Assembly (NCBI RefSeq): GCF_001570865.1
Contig: NZ_BCSM01000002.1
Location: 124,001 to 188,000, forward strand
Length of the DNA stretch: 64,000 bases
Direction of reading: 5' to 3'
From: Rothia kristinae NBRC 15354
GTDB lineage: Bacteria > Actinomycetota > Actinomycetes > Actinomycetales > Micrococcaceae
Every line of letters starts with the position of its first letter. Positions within the stretch are counted from its first letter, which is position 1. Below the pieces are notes generated by a model, which ran no database searches, was not told the origin of the DNA, and worked only from the letters and a program-made list of their open reading frames with translations. This document shows, piece by piece, positions 1-6,512 of the stretch. Both the position numbers and the translations under genes were made by a program.

Positions 1-54
1 CGCGCCGGCCCTGACCGGGCTCGGCTCGGGGCCGGAAGGGGGTCCGGCTCGGCG

Positions 55-80
55 CCGGGGTGGAGCCAGCTCCACCCCGG
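55..80. terminator. Short perfect hairpin at the window edge
   Basis: Two 12-bp arms (CCGGGGTGGAGC and its complement, 55-66 and 69-80) are separated by 2 bp. There is no U-tract. It probably ends a gene lying left of the window, but that gene cannot be seen, so the terminator role is inference. Confidence 0.45.
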
Positions 81-99
81 CCTCCGCCCTGAGGATGAG

Positions 100-141
100 A
101 TCCCGGCCGTTTCCTCGCTGTGCTGCGGGAGCGGCCGGGAT
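100..141. promoter_or_regulatory. Inverted repeat upstream of the ABC transporter genes
   Basis: A perfect 10-bp inverted repeat, ATCCCGGCCG at 100-109 and CGGCCGGGAT at 132-141, lies about 80 bp before the ABC ATPase start. A TTATACAGT stretch follows at about 145-153 and could be a -10 region. The position suits an operator or leader hairpin for the ABC operon; no bound regulator can be named. Confidence 0.3.
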
Positions 142-217
142 CTCCTTATACAGTGGGTCACACACGCCGGAGAAGACCAGAAGACCACCAAGACCCCTGC
201 AGAACGGGAGCGATTCC

Positions 218-1183
218 ATGATCGAGGTCAGCGGCCTCACCAAGACGTACGGCCCCAAACGGGCCGTGGATGATGTGTCCTTCACGGTGCAACCCGGGAA
301 GGTGACCGGCTTCCTCGGGCCCAACGGCGCCGGGAAGTCCACGACGATGAGGATGATCCTCGGGTTGGAGCACCCCACCCGCGGGCAGGCGCTGGTGGAC
401 GGGCAGCGGTATGCGGCCCTGCGCTCGCCGCTGATGTCGGTGGGCTCCCTGCTGGAGGCGCGCGCGGTGCACCCCCGGCGTTCGGGGGTCAACCACCTGC
501 GGGCGATGGCCGTGACCCACGGGATCCCGAAGTCCCGGGTGGATGAGGTCATCGAGATCACCGGCCTGGCCTCGGCCGCGAAGCGGAAGGTGGGCGGGTA
601 CTCCCTGGGGATGGGTCAGCGCCTGGGCATCGCGACGGCGATCCTGGGGGACCCTTCCACGGTGATCCTGGATGAGCCGGTGAACGGCCTGGACCCGGAG
701 GGTGTGATCTGGGTGCGGCAGATGGCCCGGCACCTGGCCTCGGAGGGCAAGACGGTGTTCCTGTCCTCGCACCTGATGTCGGAGATGGCGCAGACCGCGG
801 ATCATCTGATCGTGATCGGGCAGGGCAGGATCCTCGCGGATGAGCCCCTGCAGAGCTTCCTGGATGCCAACGGGGAGCACCGGGTGCTGGTGCGCACGGA
901 CGACGCCGCGGCCTTCGCGGATCGGCTGCGGGCCGACGGCGTGGAGTCCACCCCGTATGAGCAGGACGGTCTGCTGGTGGCGGCCGAGGCCCGCGAGGTG
1001 GCCGAGCGGGCGCAGTCGGCCGGCGTCCTGCTGTATGAGATCACCCCGCAGCGGGATTCCCTGGAGCAGGTGTACATGCGGATGACCCAGGATTCCGTGG
1101 AGTACCGCTCCGCGGACCCGAACGCCCCCCAGGCCCAGCAGGCCCCGCAGGCCCAGCACGTCGCGAAGGAGAGCCGAGCATGA
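218..1183 (+). CDS. ABC transporter ATP-binding protein
   Basis: ATPase of an ABC-2 type exporter, 321 aa. It hydrolyses ATP to drive the permease encoded next to it. Walker A (GPNGAGKST, about residues 34-42), a signature-like YSLGMGQ, Walker B (VILDEP) and a switch-region SSH are all present. A C-terminal extension of about 100 residues follows the nucleotide-binding domain and ends in a Gln/Ala-rich tail. The ATG at 218 is chosen because homology starts there with MIEVSGLTKTYG; an upstream in-frame ATG at 95 would add unrelated residues. The stop overlaps the next start by 4 bp (ATGA), so the genes are translationally coupled. The substrate is unknown; relatives export lantibiotics or small peptides or are uncharacterised. 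Confidence 0.9.
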   Translation: MIEVSGLTKTYGPKRAVDDVSFTVQPGKVTGFLGPNGAGKSTTMRMILGLEHPTRGQALVDGQRYAALRSPLMSVGSLLEARAVHPRRSGVNHLRAMAVTHGIPKSRVDEVIEITGLASAAKRKVGGYSLGMGQRLGIATAILGDPSTVILDEPVNGLDPEGVIWVRQMARHLASEGKTVFLSSHLMSEMAQTADHLIVIGQGRILADEPLQSFLDANGEHRVLVRTDDAAAFADRLRADGVESTPYEQDGLLVAAEAREVAERAQSAGVLLYEITPQRDSLEQVYMRMTQDSVEYRSADPNAPQAQQAPQAQHVAKESRA

Positions 1184-2076
1184 GCACCGCCGTTTCCGAG
1201 ACCCCCCGCACCGACCGCGCCGCGCACACTTCCCCGTACCGGCTGAGCTTCCTGGGGATCCTGCGCGCGGAGGTGCTGAAGTTCCGCACCCTCGTGTCCT
1301 CGTGGGTGCTGATGATCGTGACGATCGCGCTGATGGCGGGCATGGCCTCCATGGCCGCGTGGAGCGTGAACTTCATGACCTCCGCGAGCGAGTCCGTGCC
1401 GCAGGATCCCGCGGCCGCGGAGGGCGGCGCGGAGATGCAGGCCTCGCTGTCCGGGAACGTGCATGACCTGGCGGTGATGACGCCGACGGCGGGCGCGACC
1501 CTGGGGTTCATCGTGGTGGGTGCGATGGCGGTGATGATCCTGTCCACGGAGTTCGGCACCAAGTCCATCATCTCCACGTTCACCGCGGCCCCGCGCCGGT
1601 GGGCGGTGTACGTGGCGAAGGCGCTGGTGATCTCCGTGTTCTCCGCGCTGGTGGCGCTGATCTCCGCGGTGGTCTCCTACCCGCTGACGCAGCTGATCCT
1701 GTCCGATGATGACGCGCACTTCGACTTCACGGATTCCGGGTACTGGACCTGTGTGCTGGGTCTGCTGGTGGTCTTCGTGCTGACCTCCTGGATGGGCCTG
1801 GGGCTGGCGGCGCTGCTGCGCAACAGCGCGGGGGCGATCGTGGTCGTGGTGGTGGTGCTGTTCGTGCTGCCGCTGGTGTGGTCCTTCCTGACCAACCTGG
1901 ATTGGGCCAATGACTTCATGCCGTATCTGCCGATGAACCTGGCGAACACCCTGACCACCGCCTCGGACCCGGTGGGTGATCCGCAGCGGGTCCCGGCCGG
2001 CTGGTGGTACGCCCTGTGGTGCGCGGTACCGCTGGTGGCGGGGTTCTTCTCCTTCACTCGCCGGGACCCGAAGTAG
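1180..2076 (+). CDS. ABC-2 type transporter permease
   Basis: Membrane partner of the upstream ATPase, 298 aa. Roughly six hydrophobic segments are visible: about residues 42-62, 108-125, 149-170, 195-218, a Val-rich stretch at 222-237, and a final one near 275-290. A large soluble loop follows the first segment. The N-terminal cytoplasmic part contains LRAEVLKFRT, typical of ABC-2 permeases. The ATG overlaps the stop of the ATPase, and a strong hairpin follows 21 bp after the stop, so the two genes form a complete bicistronic operon. The substrate is not predictable. Confidence 0.85.
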   Translation: MSTAVSETPRTDRAAHTSPYRLSFLGILRAEVLKFRTLVSSWVLMIVTIALMAGMASMAAWSVNFMTSASESVPQDPAAAEGGAEMQASLSGNVHDLAVMTPTAGATLGFIVVGAMAVMILSTEFGTKSIISTFTAAPRRWAVYVAKALVISVFSALVALISAVVSYPLTQLILSDDDAHFDFTDSGYWTCVLGLLVVFVLTSWMGLGLAALLRNSAGAIVVVVVVLFVLPLVWSFLTNLDWANDFMPYLPMNLANTLTTASDPVGDPQRVPAGWWYALWCAVPLVAGFFSFTRRDPK

Positions 2077-2096
2077 GAAACCCTTCGGATCACCGG

Positions 2097-2146
2097 GTGG
2101 TCATCGTCGTAGGGTCTGCGCCGGCAGGCCCCACGACGATGACCAC
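2097..2146. terminator. Terminator hairpin after the ABC operon
   Basis: A perfect 14-bp stem, GTGGTCATCGTCGT at 2097-2110 and its complement at 2133-2146, with a 22-nt GC-rich loop. It begins 21 bp after the permease stop. It lacks a U-tract, like the other host hairpins, but its sequence is unrelated to the repeated families. Confidence 0.6.
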
Positions 2147-2182
2147 TTGAGGTTCAGCCCTTCGTCGCACCCCGGGTGTAGT

Positions 2183-2353
2183 GTGGGTCACATCATCCTC
2201 ACCGTCCTGATCATCCTGTTCTCCTGGACCCTGGTGATTCCGGCTCTGATCGGCACCGCCCAGTTCATCTGGCTGGTCGTCGACGCCTGCCTCATCCCCG
2301 GGTGGACCGCCCGCAGCAACCACCCCCAGCCTCAGGCCTACGGTCTGCGCTGA
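2183..2353 (+). CDS. Small membrane protein resembling the end of a TM2-domain protein
   Basis: 56-aa frame starting at a GTG. Residues 3-22 are very hydrophobic, and the segment FIWLVVDACLIPGW (about 29-42) resembles the second helix of TM2-domain proteins, which typically end in a W-x-x-D-x-x-LIPG pattern. The usual first helix and the Asp-rich turn are not clearly present, so this is either a short variant or the 3' remnant of a longer gene. It lies between the ABC terminator and the flavoprotein gene. The start is a guess; no good Shine-Dalgarno sequence is seen. Confidence 0.4.
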   Translation: MGHIILTVLIILFSWTLVIPALIGTAQFIWLVVDACLIPGWTARSNHPQPQAYGLR

Positions 2354-2502
2354 CCGGCATCGAGCCGTCGTCGTGCGTCTGCCCAGGTCAGCGGGGTTCC
2401 GGCGGCCGCTGCCGCGCAGTAGCGTGGAATGAGGAACGACGCTCGGTCCGCGCCACCCCGCCCACCGGGGTGCCGCCCGCGGACCGGAAGGGAGCAGCAC
2501 CC

Positions 2503-3738
2503 ATGGACGCATCACACACCCAGCAGGAGACCCGCGCAGCGCGGGAATCGGGCACGGAGCGGTTCGACTACCTCATCACCGGCGCCGGCATGGCCGCGGA
2601 CACCGCCGCCCGCGGCATCCGGGAGATCGACGCGACCGGCAGCATCGGCATCCTCGGGGCCGAAGACGACGAGCCCTACGCCCGCCCGCCCCTGTCCAAG
2701 CTGCTCTGGCTCAACCCGGACGCGAAGCTCGACGACTTCTTCACCGGCACCGCCGAAGCCACCGGGGCGCAGGTGCGCACCGGCACCACCGTGACCGGCA
2801 TCGACCGGGAGAACCGCCGGGTGAGCACCGCGGACGGCCAGCAGATCGGCTACGGCAAGCTCCTGCTCGCCACCGGCGCGGAGCCGAACCGCTTCGACGC
2901 CCCACAGCACCCGCACATCCTCACCTACCGCACCGCCGAGGACTACCGGCGCCTGCGCGAGCTCACCCGCACCCACCGCGAGTTCGTGCTCCTCGGCGGC
3001 GGGTACATCGGCGCGGAGCTCGCCGCCGTCCTCAGCCAGGAGGACGTCTCCGTGCACCTGATCATCCCGGAGACCACCCTCGGGGACGCCAAATTCCCCG
3101 CGGACCTCGCCGTGCAGTACCAGGCACTGCTCACCGACGCCGGGGTGCAGGTCAGCGGCGGGCACCGGGCCGAGCGCGCCGACGTCGACGGCGATCGCAT
3201 CCGGGTGCGCCTGGACGACGGCACCGACGTCGAGGGCGACGTGCTCATCCTCGGCCTCGGCGCCACCCCCCGCACCGAGCTCGCCGAAGCCGCCGGACTG
3301 GAGCTGGCCGACGGCGGGGTGCGCGTGGACGAGCAGCTGCGCACCTCCGACCCCCACATCTGGGCCGCCGGGGACATCGCCTCCTACCCGGACGTGATCC
3401 TCGGGCGCACCCGCGTGGAGCACAAGGACAACGCCCTGCAGATGGGCACCACCGCCGGACGCTCCATGGCCTCCGGCGGGGAGCGGTACGCCCACACCCC
3501 GTACTTCTACTCCCTCGTCAACGGCACCCGCTGGGAGGCCGTCGGCACCCTGGACTCCACCCTGGAGACCCTCGAGGACGACCTCGGCGACGGCCGCCGC
3601 GTCGTCTACTACCTCGACGCCGACCGCCGCCCCGTCGGCGTCCTGCTGTGGAAGGTGGAAGACGCCGTCGACGCCGCCCGGGAGGTCCTCGCCGCCCCGC
3701 CGGCCGACCCCGAGCAGCTGCGCGGACGCATCGGCTGA
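2503..3738 (+). CDS. Ferredoxin/rubredoxin reductase-like FAD oxidoreductase
   Basis: 411-aa pyridine-nucleotide disulfide oxidoreductase of the AIF/ferredoxin-reductase branch, which moves electrons from NAD(P)H through FAD to a small redox partner. An N-terminal FAD site (GAGMAAD, about residue 27), the family hallmark PYARPPLSKLLW (about 60-71), a second Rossmann motif for NAD(P)H (LLGGGYIGAELA, about 165), and the FAD-binding end motif (WAAGDIA, about 287) appear in order. The first glycine motif is GxGMAA rather than the usual GGGxAG. The ATG at 2503 follows AAGGGAG at suitable spacing. No ferredoxin gene is adjacent, so the electron acceptor is unknown. Confidence 0.8.
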   Translation: MDASHTQQETRAARESGTERFDYLITGAGMAADTAARGIREIDATGSIGILGAEDDEPYARPPLSKLLWLNPDAKLDDFFTGTAEATGAQVRTGTTVTGIDRENRRVSTADGQQIGYGKLLLATGAEPNRFDAPQHPHILTYRTAEDYRRLRELTRTHREFVLLGGGYIGAELAAVLSQEDVSVHLIIPETTLGDAKFPADLAVQYQALLTDAGVQVSGGHRAERADVDGDRIRVRLDDGTDVEGDVLILGLGATPRTELAEAAGLELADGGVRVDEQLRTSDPHIWAAGDIASYPDVILGRTRVEHKDNALQMGTTAGRSMASGGERYAHTPYFYSLVNGTRWEAVGTLDSTLETLEDDLGDGRRVVYYLDADRRPVGVLLWKVEDAVDAAREVLAAPPADPEQLRGRIG

Positions 3739-3780
3739 CCCCGCGTGACCCGGCCCCTGGGTGCCGCGGCGCGGATGGGG

Positions 3781-3906
3781 TAGACTCGGGCAGGTTGTGC
3801 CGAGACCGGGACCGTTCCCGGACCCCTCGCGCACCGCACCCGCGCAAGCGAACCTCCTGCTGCGGAGAGACCGCAGCCGCCGAGACCGAAGGAGGTGGGT
3901 TCCCAC
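3781..3906 (+). promoter_or_regulatory. Promoter and long leader of the rpsF operon
   Basis: TAGACT at 3781-3786 is a good actinobacterial -10 hexamer; no clear -35 is seen. About 115 nt of leader follow before rpsF, with a CCGGGA/TCCCGG hairpin (about 3806-3821) and a strong AAGGAGGTGG ribosome site (about 3890-3899). In several bacteria the S6:S18 complex binds the rpsF leader and represses it; whether this leader has that structure is inference and would need folding. Confidence 0.45.
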
Positions 3907-4212
3907 ATGCGTGAATACGAACTCATGGCACTGATCAGCCCCGAGGTTGACGACCGCGCCGTCGAGCCGACCCTGCAGAAGTTCCTCGACGTCGTCCGCA
4001 AGGGCAACGGCACCATCGAGAACATCGACATCTGGGGCCGCCGCCGCCTGGCCTACGAGATCCAGAAGAAGAGCGAGGCCATCTACGCCGTCGTGAACTT
4101 CACCTCGGAGCCGGACGTCGCCAAGGAGCTGGACCGCGTCCTGAACCTCAACGAGAACATCATGCGGACCAAGATCATCCGCCCGGAAGAGCAGAAGATC
4201 TCCTCCAAGTAG
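3907..4212 (+). CDS. rpsF: 30S ribosomal protein S6
   Basis: 101-aa S6, which binds S18 and 16S rRNA in the small-subunit platform. The whole protein is recognisable: [12 protein letters not shown] start, [20 protein letters not shown] core and a basic end. The length is normal. The start at 3907 is set by the AGGAGG ribosome site and by family alignment; an ATG 12 bp upstream (3895) overlaps that site and is rejected. First gene of the rpsF-ssb-rpsR-rplI cluster. Confidence 0.97.
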   Translation: MREYELMALISPEVDDRAVEPTLQKFLDVVRKGNGTIENIDIWGRRRLAYEIQKKSEAIYAVVNFTSEPDVAKELDRVLNLNENIMRTKIIRPEEQKISSK

Positions 4213-4303
4213 CTTCCACAGGGGGCCCCGGGACATTGGATCTGTCAGTCCCCCGTGGTCCACTGGTAGGAGCACCACTCGCTACGACTGCAAGGAGGTC
4301 ATG

Positions 4304-4933
4304 ATGGCCGGAGAGACCATCATCACCGTCGTCGGCAACCTCACCGCCGACCCCGAACTGCGCTTCACCCCCTCCGGGGCGGCGGTCGCAAACTTCACGA
4401 TCGCCTCCACCCCCCGCACCTTCGACCGCCAGACCAACGAATGGAAGGACCAGGAAGCCCTCTTCCTGCGCTGCTCCATCTGGCGCGAAGCCGCGGAGAA
4501 CGTCGCCGAGTCCCTCACCAAGGGCCAGCGCGTCATCGCCCAGGGGCGGCTGAAGGCACGGTCGTACGAGACCAAGGAGGGCGAGCGCCGCACCTCGATG
4601 GAGCTGGACGTCGACGAGATCGGCCCCAGCCTGCGCTTCGCCACCGCATCCGTGAACCGCAACCAGCGCTCCGGCGGAGGGAACTTCGGCGGAAACCAGG
4701 GCGGTCAGGGCTTCGGCGGCGGACAGCAGAACTTCAACCAGGGCGGCGGCCAGCAGCAGGGCTTCGGCGGGGGTAACCCCAGCCAGGGGCCCGGCAACGG
4801 CTACGGCGGCAGCGGCTACAACCAGGGAGGCAACCGCGGAGGCCAGCAGGCCCCGGCGGCGGACCCCTGGGGGCAGAGCTCCGGCGGCAGCTACGACTGG
4901 GGTGCCGGCCAGGACGACGAACCGCCGTTCTAG
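4304..4933 (+). CDS. ssb: Single-stranded DNA-binding protein
   Basis: 209-aa SSB that coats single-stranded DNA in replication, repair and recombination. An OB fold occupies residues 1 to about 115 ([19 protein letters not shown]). A long Gly/Gln/Asn-rich disordered linker follows, then the acidic C-terminal tip DDEPPF, which recruits partner proteins. Two ATGs are adjacent (4301 and 4304). The second gives 5 bp to AAGGAGG, the first only 2, so 4304 is preferred. Placement between rpsF and rpsR is the standard bacterial arrangement and marks this as the essential housekeeping copy. Confidence 0.97.
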   Translation: MAGETIITVVGNLTADPELRFTPSGAAVANFTIASTPRTFDRQTNEWKDQEALFLRCSIWREAAENVAESLTKGQRVIAQGRLKARSYETKEGERRTSMELDVDEIGPSLRFATASVNRNQRSGGGNFGGNQGGQGFGGGQQNFNQGGGQQQGFGGGNPSQGPGNGYGGSGYNQGGNRGGQQAPAADPWGQSSGGSYDWGAGQDDEPPF

Positions 4934-5017
4934 ACCGCACCCGCCCTCCCCTGACACCCACCCATCCCGCGGGGCACGAACCCGCGGGCTCCAACTGAGA
5001 GAACAAGGAGCACCACG

Positions 5018-5254
5018 ATGGCCAAGGCTGAACTCCGCAAGCCGAAACCCAAGCAGAACCCGCTCAAGGCTGCTGACATCACCGAGATCGACTACAAGGA
5101 CGTCGCGCTGCTGCGCAAGTTCATCTCCGATCGCGGCAAGATCCGCGCCCGTCGCGTCACCGGTGTGACCGTGCAGGAGCAGCGCAAGATCGCGCAGGCC
5201 GTGAAGAACGCCCGCGAGGTCGCCCTGCTGCCCTACTCCGGCGCCGGCCGCTGA
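5018..5254 (+). CDS. rpsR: 30S ribosomal protein S18
   Basis: 78-aa S18, partner of S6 in the ribosome platform. The motif [18 protein letters not shown] and the basic, Arg-rich second half are typical. There are no zinc-binding cysteine pairs, so this is the C-minus form. The ribosome site AAGGAG lies 8 bp upstream. rplI follows after 21 bp. Confidence 0.97.
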   Translation: MAKAELRKPKPKQNPLKAADITEIDYKDVALLRKFISDRGKIRARRVTGVTVQEQRKIAQAVKNAREVALLPYSGAGR

Positions 5255-5275
5255 TCGAGAAGGAGACCAGAACAC

Positions 5276-5725
5276 ATGGCTAAGATCATTCTTTCCCAGG
5301 AAGTCACCGGCCTCGGCGCCGCTGGCGACGTCGTCGAGGTCAAGGACGGCTACGCCCGCAACTACCTGTTCCCCCGCGGTCTGGCGACCGTGTGGACCAA
5401 GGGCGGGGAGCGCCAGGTCGAGTCGATCCGCGCCGCCCGCGCGGCCCGTGCCCAGCACAACCTCGAGGACGCCCAGGCCCAGGCCGAGCGTCTGACCGGT
5501 GAGACCGTCTCCGTGCCGGTCAAGGCCGGGGCCGAGGGCCGCCTGTTCGGCACCGTCAAGCCCGCCCAGATCGCCGAGGCGATCGAGGCCGCCGGCCTCG
5601 GTGCCGTGGACAAGCGGACCATCACCATCGAGAAGAGCATCAAGCGCACCGGCCGCCACGTGGTCGCCGTCCGCCTGCACGAGGACGTCGTCGCCTCCGT
5701 GGAGCTGGACGTCGTCGCCGCGTAG
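5276..5725 (+). CDS. rplI: 50S ribosomal protein L9
   Basis: 149-aa L9, an elongated 23S rRNA-binding protein at the base of the L1 stalk. The N-terminal rRNA-binding domain ([20 protein letters not shown], then [13 protein letters not shown]) is joined by a long helix to the C-terminal domain. The length is normal. A GC-rich nested hairpin begins 25 bp after the stop, closing the operon. Confidence 0.97.
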   Translation: MAKIILSQEVTGLGAAGDVVEVKDGYARNYLFPRGLATVWTKGGERQVESIRAARAARAQHNLEDAQAQAERLTGETVSVPVKAGAEGRLFGTVKPAQIAEAIEAAGLGAVDKRTITIEKSIKRTGRHVVAVRLHEDVVASVELDVVAA

Positions 5726-5749
5726 CACCCGCGCCTGACGCCTGCCGAT

Positions 5750-5796
5750 CCAGGGCCCGCCCCCGCACCCACCGTGGTGCGGACGGCGGGCCCTGG
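5750..5796. terminator. Nested terminator hairpin after rplI
   Basis: A 12-bp perfect outer stem (CCAGGGCCCGCC at 5750-5761 and its complement at 5785-5796) encloses an inner CCGCACC/GGTGCGG stem. No U-tract. It lies 25 bp after the rplI stop. Confidence 0.65.
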
Positions 5797-5845
5797 CGCA
5801 TCCACCCCGCGGATGCTCCCAGCCGCCGATGCGAAGATGGAGCCC

Positions 5846-6199
5846 ATGACCCCCAGCCACACCACCGCCGACGACGCCCGCCCCGGCCGTCCTGGATCCC
5901 GCCGTCGCTGGCTGCCCAGCACCCGCCTGTTCGCGATGGGTCTGGGGTTCTGGCTGGCCGCGATGCTGCTGATCATCCTCGGGTTCTTCGGCGGGAACTG
6001 GGGGAGCAACCAGGTGATCCTCGCGATCTTCCTGATCTGCCTCGTCGTCTCCTCGATCGCGGCGGCCTTCGCCTCCTTCTTCGCGGTCTTCGGCTTCTTC
6101 AAGTACCGACGCCGCCGCGTTCTGAACCTGCTGCTGCTCGTGGTCTCCGTGCTCACCAACCCGGTGCTGGTGTTCATGGTCGCCGCCGCCAACAGCTGA
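5846..6199 (+). CDS. Small membrane protein between rplI and dnaB
   Basis: 117-aa protein of unknown function. A basic, Pro-rich N-terminus of about 28 residues is followed by three hydrophobic segments: about 29-49, 57-81 and 92-113. A basic FKYRRRRVL loop lies between the second and third. The start at 5846 is chosen for the GGAG just upstream; an in-frame ATG at 5837 would add three residues. The gene stands alone between the rplI terminator and a family A hairpin. Confidence 0.6.
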   Translation: MTPSHTTADDARPGRPGSRRRWLPSTRLFAMGLGFWLAAMLLIILGFFGGNWGSNQVILAIFLICLVVSSIAAAFASFFAVFGFFKYRRRRVLNLLLLVVSVLTNPVLVFMVAAANS

Positions 6200-6237
6200 C
6201 CCTGGCTCCGGCCCCCGCCCCCGCCGGAATCGCGTTA

Positions 6238-6297
6238 GGGACGGGTTCGTCTCTTCGGGACGGGATATTCCGGTCCCGAAACGACGAACCCGTCCCG
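6238..6297. repeat. Conserved intergenic hairpin, family A copy 1
   Basis: Long stem-loop with arms GGGACGGGTTCGTC and GACGAACCCGTCCC and an inner second GGGAC/GTCCC pair, loop near GATATTCC. It starts 39 bp after the membrane-protein stop. It has no U-tract. The sequence is nearly the same as the copies at 17615 and 19381. Probable terminator. Confidence 0.75.
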
Positions 6298-6342
6298 AAA
6301 TCTGGCTTCGGGGCCGGGTCCGAGGGGGCGGGAGCGGGTAGG

Positions 6343-6495
6343 GTTATCCACAGGATGCGCGCGGCGTCGTCCGCCCCCATCCCCACCGCTGTCCACAGTT
6401 TCTGTGGAAGAACGCGGCGAACCTGTGGATGAACCGCCCCGAACGGTGCACATCCGGTGCACATCGGCCCACCGCGGGCCTAACCTGTGGATAAC
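6343..6495. promoter_or_regulatory. Cluster of DnaA-box-like sites before dnaB
   Basis: The interval 6200-6512 has no gene. Besides hairpin A it contains a perfect DnaA box TTATCCACA (6344-6352), a second perfect box in reverse (TGTGGATAA, 6486-6494), a one-mismatch reverse box TGTGGATGA (6424-6432), and two half-matching sites (TGTCCACAG near 6390, CTGTGGAAG near 6402). DnaA could regulate dnaB here or be titrated; the sites are seen, the role is inferred. Confidence 0.6.
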
Positions 6496-6512
6496 TACGA
6501 CGAGGAGAGCAC

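Noticed and set aside
2512-4278. 588-codon minus-strand open frame over the flavoprotein and rpsF
   Set aside because: High-GC antisense shadow crossing two well-supported genes and their intergenic promoter.
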